A stretch of 22,059 bases of DNA from DATLYT01 sp035574455 (GCA_035574455.1 DATLYT010000162.1:1-22059), one strand, 5' to 3'. Shown: positions 1 to 7,581, counted from the first letter of the stretch. Made by a program: numbers and translations. The notes: generated by a model from the letters alone, not told the origin.

Positions 1-1067
1 TCTATCCCAATTACGAATTGCTGGTCCGCTCGGAAGCGGTGAAGCTCGCGGAACTTCAAAGCCTTATCCCGCGCGGAACGCTCGTGCTTCGCTTTTTGCC
101 CGGCTCCGATCGGTTGTACATCTTCGCGGTGACGCGGTCCAAGTTTGAAGTGCGAACGTCAGCCATCCAGCAGACCGCACTGATGAACCAGGTGAATGAG
201 TACTTGCGGTTATTGAACAACCCGAACGTCTATGCCGGGGCTGGGGGCGCTGCAAGCCTGCCCGCCATGACACGCTTCGGAACACTCTCAGCCCAATTGT
301 ACGAGCATTTCCTGCGGCCGGTCGACGGGCTGTACGAACGGAACCTCTTGATTATCCCGGGGGATGAGTTCGAGAAGTTTCCGTTTCATGCCATCGAACG
401 GCAGGATCGGCGAGGGAACGTCCAGTATGTTGTTGAGTTCATGAGCGTCGACTATCTACCCAGTCTCTCTACGCTTAAGTATCGCACCGCCATGTCCGTG
501 CGGACGAAGGATGTGATTGCGGCAGGAAATCCCACGGGCAAAAACTGGTCGATCGATTACGAGTTGCGGGATATTCGGAGCTTCTACAAAGGAGCCACAA
601 TCTTGATTGGGATAGAGGCTTCATGGCAGAATTTGCAGAAAGCCCGAGGCGACGTGTTGCAGATTTCCTCGGATTTCAGCCGCGGAAGAATGAGCCATCC
701 TCTCGGCGCGCTCATTCTGTCTGGCGGAGGGACGGAAGGCGGGTCGGTAGAGATTCCGTTTGAGAAGCTGACCGAGCTTCCTGTATTTCCCGTGCTTTAT
801 CTTTCCAATCAACTCAGTGAAGGGAGCGGTCTGAGCACCACGCACGCGTTGGTGTTGCGTATCGCAGGGACGGGAGATCTATTTCTGAATGTATGGTATG
901 GTGAACGAAAGGCGGCGAAATTTTTCAGCGAGTATTTCTACACACATCTTGCCAACGGACTCGCGCCCGGCGATGCGTACCGCCAGGCGCTCCTCAACAT
1001 GATCCGCACCAAAGACGTCAACCACCCCCACGCATGGGCGCAGTTCTTCCATTTTGGGATTGGGTGA
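1..1067 (+). CDS. CHAT-domain protein, C-terminal part, dyad residues replaced
   Basis: This is the 3' part of a larger gene. The frame is open from base 3 with no stop before the left edge, and the codons before the first possible start (TTG at 18) already read as protein (YPNYE), so the true start lies upstream. About 350 residues fit a CHAT domain (caspase HetF associated with TPRs): an opening LAELQSLIPRGTLVLRF, then YLPSLSTLKYR, an AAGNP turn, and a closing HAWAQFFHFGIG. CHAT domains are caspase-fold peptidase-like modules, usually placed after TPR repeats, which would lie outside the window. The usual His-Gly motif (ATHG) is replaced here by SSDFSRG, with Asp near residue 219 counted from base 18. 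The usual LSACETG is replaced by LSNQLSEG, with Gln265 at the Cys position. The fold looks kept and peptidase activity looks lost. The family call is fairly firm. The upstream architecture is unknown. Confidence 0.8.
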   Translation, partial: YPNYELLVRSEAVKLAELQSLIPRGTLVLRFLPGSDRLYIFAVTRSKFEVRTSAIQQTALMNQVNEYLRLLNNPNVYAGAGGAASLPAMTRFGTLSAQLYEHFLRPVDGLYERNLLIIPGDEFEKFPFHAIERQDRRGNVQYVVEFMSVDYLPSLSTLKYRTAMSVRTKDVIAAGNPTGKNWSIDYELRDIRSFYKGATILIGIEASWQNLQKARGDVLQISSDFSRGRMSHPLGALILSGGGTEGGSVEIPFEKLTELPVFPVLYLSNQLSEGSGLSTTHALVLRIAGTGDLFLNVWYGERKAAKFFSEYFYTHLANGLAPGDAYRQALLNMIRTKDVNHPHAWAQFFHFGIG

Positions 1068-1091
1068 TCCGAGGACAAGGTAGTGGTAGAA

Positions 1092-1127
1092 AAAAGAAAC
1101 GGCATCCCGTGGGATGCCGTTTCTTTT
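1092..1127. terminator. Perfect 17-bp inverted repeat, bidirectional terminator
   Basis: The arms at 1092-1108 and 1111-1127 are exact reverse complements (core ACGGCATCCC / GGGATGCCGT), with an A-rich left flank and a T-rich right flank. It lies between two convergent genes, the CHAT gene ending at 1067 and the toastrack gene ending at 1149, so it can end transcription from both sides. Only two unpaired bases separate the arms, so the real loop must open a few more pairs. Confidence 0.85.
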
Positions 1128-1148
1128 CCAATCCATTGACCCAGAAGA

Positions 1149-2030
1149 TTACCGCTGCCGTACCTTCACGCTACCCAAACCTGCCTCAAGCTCAATCGTC
1201 AACCTCGCGTCGGCGTTTTTGTAGTTGTCAGTCTCATACACGCCTTTTTTGACGCGATGGAAACCTTCGTCAAGGTCAAAACCCGCAAACCAATGGTCTT
1301 CAAACTCCACGCGGGCAGCTGTTTCTTTTGGGAGATAGATGGTCACTGAACCCAACCCGACCTCCACCTTGACCTTCCCGTTCTGCCGCAGCTTGCCGCC
1401 GAAGTCGAGCTTGTACGCGCCTACGCCGCCGCTGAAGGTGAGCTTCTCGAAATTCAGATTGCAAAGATTCTTTGCGTCAAATTTGCTGACGCCGGATTCG
1501 ATGTCCACGCGTTCCGCGGAAATTGGGTTCGGCTCGTCGCAACGGAGCTCTGCCGAGCTGGCTCCGGAGGAGATGGAGAGATTCTGCACCTGCAAGCCGG
1601 TAAGGTCGATGTCCGCTTCGCCCGCACCAAACTCAATCTTGAAGTCAATCGGAATGGCATCGGTGAACTTGAGCGTCCACTCGCGCCCGTCGTTATCTCC
1701 TTTGCCACTCCACCACCCGTGGGATTCCTTCGTTTCGATTTTCAAATTCCCCCGGTCGCCGCGCACGTTGTAAGATATCTGCGGCGAGTATTTTTCCGAC
1801 CTCTCCTCTCGAAATTCTGCCACAAGAATCTTATCCCGATCTCCCCGCGCAATCACCACCGTCCCGAATGCCGCTTCGATATTCACGCGAAGCTCTTTCT
1901 CGTTGCTGCGGGGGATATCTTTGCGGATAATCTCAATGGCCAACAACGCGACCGCAACAGTGGTTGCGAGGAGAATCAGTAGACCGACACGGGCAAGAGA
2001 GGAAAGTAGCCTTTTCATATCGTTATTCAT
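1149..2030 (-). CDS. Membrane-anchored toastrack-domain (LiaF-like) protein
   Basis: The product is a 293-residue protein with one N-terminal membrane helix (about residues 9-32, rich in Leu, Ala and Val) followed by a long beta-rich domain. That domain has short repeating strands such as FGTVVIARGDRDKILV, GAGEADIDLTGLQ and GLGSVTIYLPKETAARVEF. It resembles the toastrack fold seen at the C-terminus of LiaF/VraT-type envelope-stress regulators and in DUF2154/DUF4097 proteins, which probably faces the periplasm here. The gene lies 73 bases downstream of an ECF sigma factor on the same strand with no terminator between them, so the two are probably co-transcribed. I chose the ATG at 2030. A TTG at 2042 and an ATG at 2018 are in frame and also possible. 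A GGGCA/TGCCC pair just upstream of 2030 could partly mask its start. The function as a stress-response partner or target is inferred from context only. Confidence 0.7.
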   Translation of the reverse strand: MNNDMKRLLSSLARVGLLILLATTVAVALLAIEIIRKDIPRSNEKELRVNIEAAFGTVVIARGDRDKILVAEFREERSEKYSPQISYNVRGDRGNLKIETKESHGWWSGKGDNDGREWTLKFTDAIPIDFKIEFGAGEADIDLTGLQVQNLSISSGASSAELRCDEPNPISAERVDIESGVSKFDAKNLCNLNFEKLTFSGGVGAYKLDFGGKLRQNGKVKVEVGLGSVTIYLPKETAARVEFEDHWFAGFDLDEGFHRVKKGVYETDNYKNADARLTIELEAGLGSVKVRQR

Positions 2031-2103
2031 ACCGGGCACCAAAAGCCTGCCCTTCTACTACGGTATTTTTCCGGCCGAGTTGCAAGGTCGTGAGGCTGTT
2101 TGC

Positions 2104-2760
2104 CTAATAATTTCGCATCTTATCGCGCAGGTACTTGTACAGCATTTCCCGTGCGCGGAAAATGTGTGCTTTGACGGTGCCAAGAGGGAGATTCAGGATT
2201 TTGGCGATTTCCTGGTAATCTTTCTCTTCACTGTGTCGTAAAATAATCACTCGACGGTATTTCGGAGGGAGGGAGTTGATGGCTTCTTCAAATAGCCGCT
2301 GCTTCTGTCGCTCAATCATCTCCCGATCAGGCTCGTACGTGGAATCTGGCACCTCGAACGTATACTCGCTGTCCTTCGATTCGATCGGCTTGTTAATGGA
2401 AAAGGTGGAGAGCTTTTTCCGGCGGATGTAATCGATGCAATTGTTCGTGGCGATTTTGTAGAGCCAGGTGGAAAAGGCATACTCGGCGTTGAAGCTTGCC
2501 AGCGACATGAAGGCTTTGATAAACGCCTCCTGCACAAGGTCTTCCACCTCATCCTTCTCGCGTACCATTCGGTAAATCAGATTGTACACCGAGGTGTGAT
2601 ACTTTTTCTTGAGACGTTCGAACGCCGGCTGATGTCCCGCAAGTGCCTCTTGAATCAGTTGTGAATCTTCCTCACGCGATTCGGCTCGTTTCTGCTCGGC
2701 AAGACTTGGAGAAGGTGGCTTGTGGTGGGCTGAGCTATGTTTCTTGTTCGATGGGGCCAT
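2104..2760 (-). CDS. ECF-type RNA polymerase sigma factor
   Basis: The product is a 218-residue sigma-70 family factor of the extracytoplasmic-function class, which directs RNA polymerase to a stress regulon. Region 2 spans about residues 55-116 and contains DEVEDLVQEAFIKAF and FSTWLYKIATNNCIDYIRRK. Region 4 spans about residues 160-212 and contains SLPPKYRRVIILRHSEE and the helix-turn-helix EIAKILNLPLGTVKAHIFRA. A hydrophilic N-terminal extension of about 30 residues precedes the usual start of region 2. The frame stays open upstream to 2889, but the best promoter lies at 2818-2846, inside that extension, which supports the ATG at 2760. No anti-sigma factor (ZAS or FecR type) is next to it. 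The downstream partner is a toastrack membrane protein. The target promoters and the signal are unknown. Confidence 0.9.
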   Translation of the reverse strand: MAPSNKKHSSAHHKPPSPSLAEQKRAESREEDSQLIQEALAGHQPAFERLKKKYHTSVYNLIYRMVREKDEVEDLVQEAFIKAFMSLASFNAEYAFSTWLYKIATNNCIDYIRRKKLSTFSINKPIESKDSEYTFEVPDSTYEPDREMIERQKQRLFEEAINSLPPKYRRVIILRHSEEKDYQEIAKILNLPLGTVKAHIFRAREMLYKYLRDKMRNY

Positions 2761-2817
2761 TCGTTTGGTGTCATCGTTTGCCGCGTGTGGCGGAACGCGG
2801 ACAAACAAAGCTACCCT

Positions 2818-2846
2818 ATAGTACGAAAAAAATGTTAGAGCGGCAA
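2818..2846 (-). promoter_or_regulatory. Sigma70-like promoter for the ECF sigma operon
   Basis: On the minus strand TTGCCG (2841-2846) is followed after 17 bases by TACTAT (2818-2823), giving four of six consensus matches in each box. Transcription would start near 2810, about 50 bases before the ATG at 2760. This is visual evidence only. Confidence 0.45.
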
Positions 2847-2938
2847 TAAAAGCGAGGTGGAGTTTTTGCGATCTGTGAATGGCAAACATCCAACGGGTAA
2901 CGCCGACCCTACATACTCAACCCGTCTTTTCTGCCTGT

Positions 2939-2967
2939 TTGCAATCCTCTGCTAATTTCTTTACTTT
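2939..2967 (+). promoter_or_regulatory. Possible promoter for tmk
   Basis: TTGCAA (2939-2944) is followed after 17 bases by TACTTT (2962-2967) and then G. The second box is a weak sigma70 -10 and comes close to the Bacteroidota TAnnTTTG box, one base short. It lies about 35 bases before the chosen tmk start. It is the only plausible candidate I found in this part of the divergent spacer. Confidence 0.3.
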
Positions 2968-3001
2968 GCGTGCAGAACATTTTTTGATGACCATACGCTC
3001 C

Positions 3002-3628
3002 ATGTTGATCACATTCGAAGGCCTCGATTATTCCGGTAAGTCCACGCAGATCAAGCTGCTTGCCGACCGATTACGGAGAGAGCGGCACGAGGTGCTTGTT
3101 CTACGAGAGCCGGGCGGAACGCCGGTAGGAGAGAGTATCCGGGCGATCCTTCTTGATACAAAATCCAGCGGCATGACTCCGGTCGGAGAATTCCTCCTCT
3201 TCTCCGCCAGCCGCGCGCAACTGGTGGAACAGGTCATCAAACCGGAACTTGCCGCGGGCAAGGTGGTGATTTGCGACCGGTTCTACGACTCCTCGACGGC
3301 GTATCAGGGATTCGGGCGTGGGATTCCCCTCGATGCAATTCGTACGGTGAATGCACTGGCGACCGACCGACTCACCCCCGACCTGACATTCTTTATTGAC
3401 ATTCCGCTGGATGAAGTGGAACGGCGCATTCGGGAGCGCAAAGAAGGGAAAGACCGGATTGAATCCAGCGGGCGGGCATTTTATGAGCGGGTACGGGCGG
3501 GCTATCTTCACCTGGCAAGTGAGGAGAAGCGATTTCGCGTGTTGGAGGGAATGAAGTCGATTGAGGAGATTCAGGCCGACGTCTGGAAAACTGTTGAGGC
3601 GTTGCTGAAAGAACACGTTCGAACGTAA
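3002..3628 (+). CDS. tmk: Thymidylate kinase (dTMP kinase)
   Basis: The product phosphorylates dTMP to dTDP with ATP (EC 2.7.4.9), an essential step of dTTP synthesis in the cytoplasm. From the ATG at 3002 it has 208 residues, normal for the family. Visible motifs are the P-loop EGLDYSGKST at the N-terminus, LREPGGTPVGE for nucleotide binding, the DRF signature in CDRFYDSSTAYQGFGRG, and an Arg-rich lid region RIRERKEGKDRIE. The frame remains open upstream to 2879, and an ATG at 2987 would add five residues (MTIRS). I prefer 3002 because family members normally start directly at this strand. Neither start has a clear Shine-Dalgarno sequence. The gene is divergent from the sigma factor and is followed after 43 bases by the S41 protease, probably in one transcript. 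Confidence 0.95.
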   Translation: MLITFEGLDYSGKSTQIKLLADRLRRERHEVLVLREPGGTPVGESIRAILLDTKSSGMTPVGEFLLFSASRAQLVEQVIKPELAAGKVVICDRFYDSSTAYQGFGRGIPLDAIRTVNALATDRLTPDLTFFIDIPLDEVERRIRERKEGKDRIESSGRAFYERVRAGYLHLASEEKRFRVLEGMKSIEEIQADVWKTVEALLKEHVRT

Positions 3629-3671
3629 CATGATAATGTGCAACATCATATCACGCGTGAAGGAGTTCTCT

Positions 3672-5339
3672 ATGCGTCAGAGCTGGAAATTCAGAATCAT
3701 CGGTTGGACGAGCGTTCTCGCTGCACTTTTGACCCTCGGCTTTTATGTTGTCGGAGAGGCAGACCTGCTGTTAAAAATCCACCGCGGCATTGACCTCTTT
3801 GGAAAGGTCTACAAAGAAATCGCCGTCAGCTACGTGGATGAGGTGGATCCGGATGAATTTATGCGCGCCGGGATCGACGGCATGTTGAAGACGCTCGACC
3901 CTTACACGGTCTTTCTGAGCGAGCGAGAAAGTGACGAGATCGACCTTGTTACGACGGGAAAATATGGCGGCGTTGGCATTACGATCGGTCTACGTGATGG
4001 GATCGTGACGGTGGTAGGATTACTCGAAGGCTTCTCAGCGGCGAAGCAGGGCATTCAGACGGGGGATCGGATTCTGGAAATCGACGGAAAGAATATCGTT
4101 GGTGCGACGATGGATGAGGTACGGCAGCTTGTGCGCGGTGCTCCGGGCACGGAGGTGCGGATGAAGATCGAACGGGAGGGCGAGCCGCTTCCGTTGGAGT
4201 TCGTTCTGCTGCGTGAAGAAATCCCTGTCCGCAACGTTACCTACACAGGCTACGTCGAACCGGGCATCGGCTATATCCGGCTGGAGCGGTTCTCCCGCAC
4301 GGCCGGCGATGATGTGCGGAAAGCGATCCGAGAGCTTAAAGCGAACGGTACGCTCAAGGGTATTGTGCTGGACCTGCGCGATAATCCCGGCGGCTTGCTC
4401 GACATTGCGGTTGACGTGGTCTCGAAATTTCTCCCCGAAAGCAGCCTCGTCGTCTCTACCCGCGGCCGGCGTAGCGACAGCGAACGAAAGTACTATTCTA
4501 CGGAAAAACCTCTCCTCGAAGAAACGCCGTTGGCTGTTTTGGTGAACCGTAATAGCGCCAGCGCGAGCGAAATTGTCGCAGGGGCAATTCAGGACTTGGA
4601 TCGCGGCATTATCGTTGGGACACGAACATTCGGCAAGGGACTGGTGCAGACGATCACCCGTCTTTCGGAGACGGCGTCCCTCAAAATCACCACGGCCCGA
4701 TACTACACCCCCAGTGGTCGGTCAATCCAGGAGCTCGATTATAGCCACCGCAATGGCGATGGGACGTATGCCACAACGCCCGATAGCCTGCGGAAGGTCT
4801 TTCGTACGGCGCACAACCGTTTGGTACAAGAAGGAGGCGGTATCGTCCCGGATTCGATCGTGGCTGATCCTGAATACAGCAAGCTCTATGTGGAGTTGAT
4901 GCGGAAGGCGATGTTCTTCAAATTTGCCAACCGCTTTGCGGCAGAGAAGAAGACGATCCCGGAGAGATTTGAGGTGACGGAGGAGATTCTCAAAGATTTT
5001 GAAGCCTTTTTGAGAGACAAGAAGTTTACCTACCAGAGTGAAGCGGAACTGAAGTTGCGCGAACTCAAAGAGGTGGCGGAGAAATCAAGCTACAGCAAGC
5101 AGTTTCTGGAAAGTGTCGAGCGGCTAAGCACACAGATTGAGGCCGAAAAGAACCTTGCCTTCCAGCGGCACAAAAAGGAAATTCAAGAAGCGCTCAAAGC
5201 AGAAATCTTAGGACGGCTGAGAGGTGAGAAAGCGCGTATCGAAGGAACGATGCACGACGACCGGCAGCTGATGACAACTGTCGCGTTGCTCAAGAATCCG
5301 AAGGTGTACGAGCAGCTCTTGAGCGGAAAGAAGAAGTAA
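3672..5339 (+). CDS. S41 family C-terminal processing protease (CtpA/Prc type)
   Basis: The product is a 555-residue serine protease with a Ser-Lys dyad that trims or degrades proteins in the periplasm. The start at 3672 is fixed by AAGGAG at 3660-3665. The longer frame from 3630 lacks this. An N-terminal membrane or signal segment (IIGWTSVLAALLTLGFYVV) is followed by a short helical region ending in LDPYTVFLSERE. A PDZ domain follows at about residues 85-175 (GVGITIGLRDG, GIQTGDRILEIDGK), then the catalytic domain. The nucleophile is Ser297 in NSASASEIVAGA and the base is Lys322 in RTFGKGLVQ. The 25-residue spacing equals that of the D1 processing protease (Ser372/Lys397). The C-terminal 150 residues or so are charged and helical, probably a coiled-coil extension. 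It lies downstream of tmk and ends at a strong terminator. Confidence 0.93.
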   Translation: MRQSWKFRIIGWTSVLAALLTLGFYVVGEADLLLKIHRGIDLFGKVYKEIAVSYVDEVDPDEFMRAGIDGMLKTLDPYTVFLSERESDEIDLVTTGKYGGVGITIGLRDGIVTVVGLLEGFSAAKQGIQTGDRILEIDGKNIVGATMDEVRQLVRGAPGTEVRMKIEREGEPLPLEFVLLREEIPVRNVTYTGYVEPGIGYIRLERFSRTAGDDVRKAIRELKANGTLKGIVLDLRDNPGGLLDIAVDVVSKFLPESSLVVSTRGRRSDSERKYYSTEKPLLEETPLAVLVNRNSASASEIVAGAIQDLDRGIIVGTRTFGKGLVQTITRLSETASLKITTARYYTPSGRSIQELDYSHRNGDGTYATTPDSLRKVFRTAHNRLVQEGGGIVPDSIVADPEYSKLYVELMRKAMFFKFANRFAAEKKTIPERFEVTEEILKDFEAFLRDKKFTYQSEAELKLRELKEVAEKSSYSKQFLESVERLSTQIEAEKNLAFQRHKKEIQEALKAEILGRLRGEKARIEGTMHDDRQLMTTVALLKNPKVYEQLLSGKKK

Positions 5340-5365
5340 CCCGAGGTTCAGAGTTTCGAGTGGGG

Positions 5366-5410
5366 AGCCCGACGGAGCATCTGCCAATGGCAGAGGGGTC
5401 GGGCTTTTTT
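5366..5410 (+). terminator. Rho-independent terminator after the S41 protease
   Basis: The outer stem AGCCCGAC (5366-5373) pairs with GTCGGGCT (5398-5405), and an inner stem CTGCC/GGCAG closes on AAT. A run of six T follows at 5405-5410. The T-run reaches into the stop codon of the convergent kinase gene, so the two genes share their ends. The polarity favours the plus strand, because the minus-strand side lacks a T-run. Confidence 0.85.
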
Positions 5411-6050
5411 ATGCCTCGAACAATTGCAGCTGTGGTAACGCGTTTTTCACTAAACTGGCGACATAGTCAAAATCTTCCCTTCTATTCACGAAATCCAGAT
5501 TGTCGCTGGGGATGACCAGAAGGGGACCGATCTTATAGTTGGCAATCCACCGCTCGTAGAGCGTATTGAGCTGTTCCAAATAGGACCGCTCGATGCCTTG
5601 CTCGAAACTTCTCCCCCGCCGTGCGATCTGCTTCATTAACGTATCCACCGACGCTTTGAGATAAATCATCAAGTCCGGCGGCTTCAGGTATTCCATCATC
5701 ACCTGGAAGAGAGCAATGTAGTTGTCATAATCCCGTTGGTCCATCTTGCCGATCTCGTACAAATTGCGGGCGAAGATTTCTGCATCTTCGTAAATCGATC
5801 GATCCTGAATAACAGATTCTGACGACTCAGCAATCTGTTTCTGGTAGCGGAAGCGATGTGAGAGGAAGTAAATTTGGAGGTGGAAGGACCAGCGATGCAT
5901 ATCGGCATAGAAGTCGGCCAGATACGGATTGTCTTCGACCGACTCGAAATAGGGCTTCCAGCGAAAGCGTTCGGCAAGCATTCTGGTGAGCGATGATTTT
6001 CCCGCGCCGATGTTGCCGGCGACCGCAATGAAGACCGTGCCTTTTTGCAT
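5409..6050 (-). CDS. Deoxynucleoside kinase (dNK family)
   Basis: The product is a 213-residue cytoplasmic kinase of the deoxyadenosine/deoxyguanosine/deoxycytidine kinase family, which makes dNMPs by salvage. Visible features are the P-loop GNIGAGKSS (residues 12-20), FESVEDNPYL with the likely catalytic Glu36, the substrate-site DRSIYED (83-89) with the family DRS motif, and an Arg-rich lid RRGRSFEQGIE. The length is typical of bacterial members. AAGGA lies about eight bases before the ATG, supporting the start. The preferred base (A, G or C) cannot be read with confidence from the sequence. It is a single-gene unit: a terminator separates it from the STAS gene upstream, and its own promoter candidate lies at 6087-6115. 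Confidence 0.92.
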   Translation of the reverse strand: MQKGTVFIAVAGNIGAGKSSLTRMLAERFRWKPYFESVEDNPYLADFYADMHRWSFHLQIYFLSHRFRYQKQIAESSESVIQDRSIYEDAEIFARNLYEIGKMDQRDYDNYIALFQVMMEYLKPPDLMIYLKASVDTLMKQIARRGRSFEQGIERSYLEQLNTLYERWIANYKIGPLLVIPSDNLDFVNRREDFDYVASLVKNALPQLQLFEA

Positions 6051-6086
6051 GCGAAATTCCTTTTCGAGTGCGTCTGGAATGCGCTC

Positions 6087-6115
6087 AATATATCGGACGG
6101 TGGGTTCAAATACAA
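6087..6115 (-). promoter_or_regulatory. Sigma70-like promoter for the deoxynucleoside kinase
   Basis: On the minus strand TTGTAT (6110-6115) is followed after 17 bases by TATATT (6087-6092). The -10 box matches five of six consensus positions. The implied leader to the ATG at 6050 is about 30 bases and carries the ribosome binding site AAGGA. Confidence 0.5.
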
Positions 6116-6156
6116 GCCTGCAGGCGGAAAGCAGGCCCTTGGTGACCCAAGAAAAA

Positions 6157-6193
6157 GTAAAAAAGGGAACAACATGGTTGTTCCCTTTTTTAC
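6157..6193 (-). terminator. Perfect 17-bp hairpin terminator after the STAS gene
   Basis: The arms at 6157-6173 and 6177-6193 are exact reverse complements (core AAAGGGAACAAC), with a three-base loop and A/T runs on the outer side of both arms. It stands between the STAS gene stop (6235) and the kinase promoter, so it most likely ends the STAS or secDF transcript on the minus strand. The symmetry would also stop readthrough on the plus strand. Confidence 0.85.
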
Positions 6194-6234
6194 GATTGAG
6201 CGAATGAACTACTGGTCTGTGAGAATCTCAAGAC

Positions 6235-6573
6235 CTACTTAAATGCAGAAACGGCTTTGTCGACACTTTCATGGTGGTCGAACACGGTGATGAGCTTGGT
6301 GACAATGAGAAGACTTTCGATCTTGTCGGATGCGCGTGCGATTTTGAGGTCGCCGCCCGCGTTGCGCATCGTCGTCAGACTGCCGATGAGCATTCCGAGG
6401 CCCGAGCTGTTCATGAACTTCACGTCGTGCAGGTCGATGACGACCTTTGTCTTTTTCGCTTCGATGAGCTTGTGGAGCTCTTCGTTGAGTGCCGTGGCGT
6501 CGGGCCCACCCATCACATTCCCCTTCAACTCAATGACCGTCACGTTGTTGACATCTCGGGTTTTCAATTTCAT
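6235..6573 (-). CDS. STAS-domain anti-sigma factor antagonist (RsbV/SpoIIAA-like)
   Basis: The product is a 112-residue single STAS domain. In known partner-switching systems such proteins bind an anti-sigma kinase when unphosphorylated and so free a sigma factor or another target. The core reads VTVIELKGNVMGG, then KVVIDLHDVKFMNSSGLGML. Ser56, the first Ser of NSSG, matches the phosphorylated Ser58 of SpoIIAA. The preceding residue is Asn where SpoIIAA has Asp. GAGGAG lies about eight bases before the ATG. No RsbW-type kinase, PP2C phosphatase or cognate sigma gene is adjacent, so any partner is encoded elsewhere. It follows secF by 99 bases without an obvious terminator and may be partly co-transcribed with it. 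Confidence 0.88.
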   Translation of the reverse strand: MKLKTRDVNNVTVIELKGNVMGGPDATALNEELHKLIEAKKTKVVIDLHDVKFMNSSGLGMLIGSLTTMRNAGGDLKIARASDKIESLLIVTKLITVFDHHESVDKAVSAFK

Positions 6574-6672
6574 AACACGCTCCTCAGTGAGTATGCGGTG
6601 TGTCGGACTTTGAGAACATCGTCAGAACAAATCCAGCTCGACATGAGCGCGCCGGATCGCGCAGACAGGTAA

Positions 6673-7581
6673 CTAATTAACCTTTTTTTGTCGCAAATTC
6701 CAGTCCAAAACAATGGCGCTGGCAATGTAAATGGACGAGTATGTTCCGGCAATCGTGCCGACGGTCAGGGTAAAGGCAAAGCCTCTTGTCACCTCGCCCC
6801 CTACCAACAATAACGTCAGCAACACAAGCAAAACTGTTCCCTGGGTAATAATCGTCCGGCTTAATGTATCATTCAAACTCTTGTTGAGCACCTCATACAG
6901 CGGCATAGTCCGGTAGATCTTCAGGTTTTCACGGACACGGTCGAACACGACGACGGTATCGTTCACCGAGATGCCGACAAGCGTTAGGAACGCGGCCACG
7001 ACCTCCTGGGTAATTTCAACATTTAAGAACGGAAACACACCGTCGACTAATGAGAGGACGCTAAGAGCAACAAGGACATCGTGGAAAAGAGCGACGACCG
7101 CACCGACGCCGTAAATGAACTTAAACCGGAATGCAACGTACACAAGAATCACAATCAGTGAAGCAATCACTGCATAGAGAGCGTCGCGCCGCAACTCTTC
7201 ACTGATTCTTGGGAAGATCCTGTATTCCTTCAGCACTTGGAAACGCTTAGCTGGAAAGGCCGCCTGAAGTGCTTCTTTGATGCGATCACTGATACCCTCG
7301 GTTTGTTCGACGGTCCGGATGAGCACGTCGGTGGCGGTACCGAAGGATTTGATTTCGCTCTGGCTCAGTCCTACTGTGCGAAGGGCCGACCGGATTTCTT
7401 CGATGCTTGGCGGCGTGTCGAAGGAAAGGACGATCTCCGTTCCACCGCGAAAATCAATTCCGAAGTCAATGCCTTTGATGAACAGTGAAACGAAGCCGAC
7501 GAGAATAACGGCAGAGGATATGACATACATCATCCGCCGGTATTTTAAAAAATCGATATTCGTCTTTTTAAAGAAACGCAT
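6673..7581 (-). CDS. secF: Protein translocase subunit SecF
   Basis: The product is a 302-residue inner-membrane protein that, with SecD, uses the proton gradient to pull secreted proteins through SecYEG. It has an N-terminal membrane helix (about residues 17-36), then GIDFGIDFRGGTEIVLSF typical of SecF, a periplasmic domain to about residue 130, and five further helices. The conserved VGISVNDTVVVFDRVREN lies in the membrane half. The C-terminus ends in a short Lys/Arg tail. The gene starts 40 bases after secD ends, so the pair forms an operon. Separate secD and secF genes match Chlorobi/Ignavibacteria-type genomes and differ from the fused secDF of many Bacteroidia. Confidence 0.97.
   Translation of the reverse strand: MRFFKKTNIDFLKYRRMMYVISSAVILVGFVSLFIKGIDFGIDFRGGTEIVLSFDTPPSIEEIRSALRTVGLSQSEIKSFGTATDVLIRTVEQTEGISDRIKEALQAAFPAKRFQVLKEYRIFPRISEELRRDALYAVIASLIVILVYVAFRFKFIYGVGAVVALFHDVLVALSVLSLVDGVFPFLNVEITQEVVAAFLTLVGISVNDTVVVFDRVRENLKIYRTMPLYEVLNKSLNDTLSRTIITQGTVLLVLLTLLLVGGEVTRGFAFTLTVGTIAGTYSSIYIASAIVLDWNLRQKKVN

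Noticed and set aside
1339..1982. Plus-strand open frames opposite the toastrack gene
   Set aside because: They are Pro/Ser/Arg-rich with no recognisable domain, lie entirely antisense to a well-formed membrane protein, and have no ribosome binding site. They are shadow frames.
2031..2052. GGGCA/TGCCC hairpin before the toastrack gene as a riboswitch or regulator
   Set aside because: Five base pairs with a nine-base loop can occur by chance. I mention it only as possible masking of the start.
2761..2889. Longer N-terminus for the ECF sigma factor from an ATG at 2889
   Set aside because: The extra 43 residues resemble no sigma-factor domain, and the best promoter lies inside this segment, so the shorter form from 2760 is preferred.
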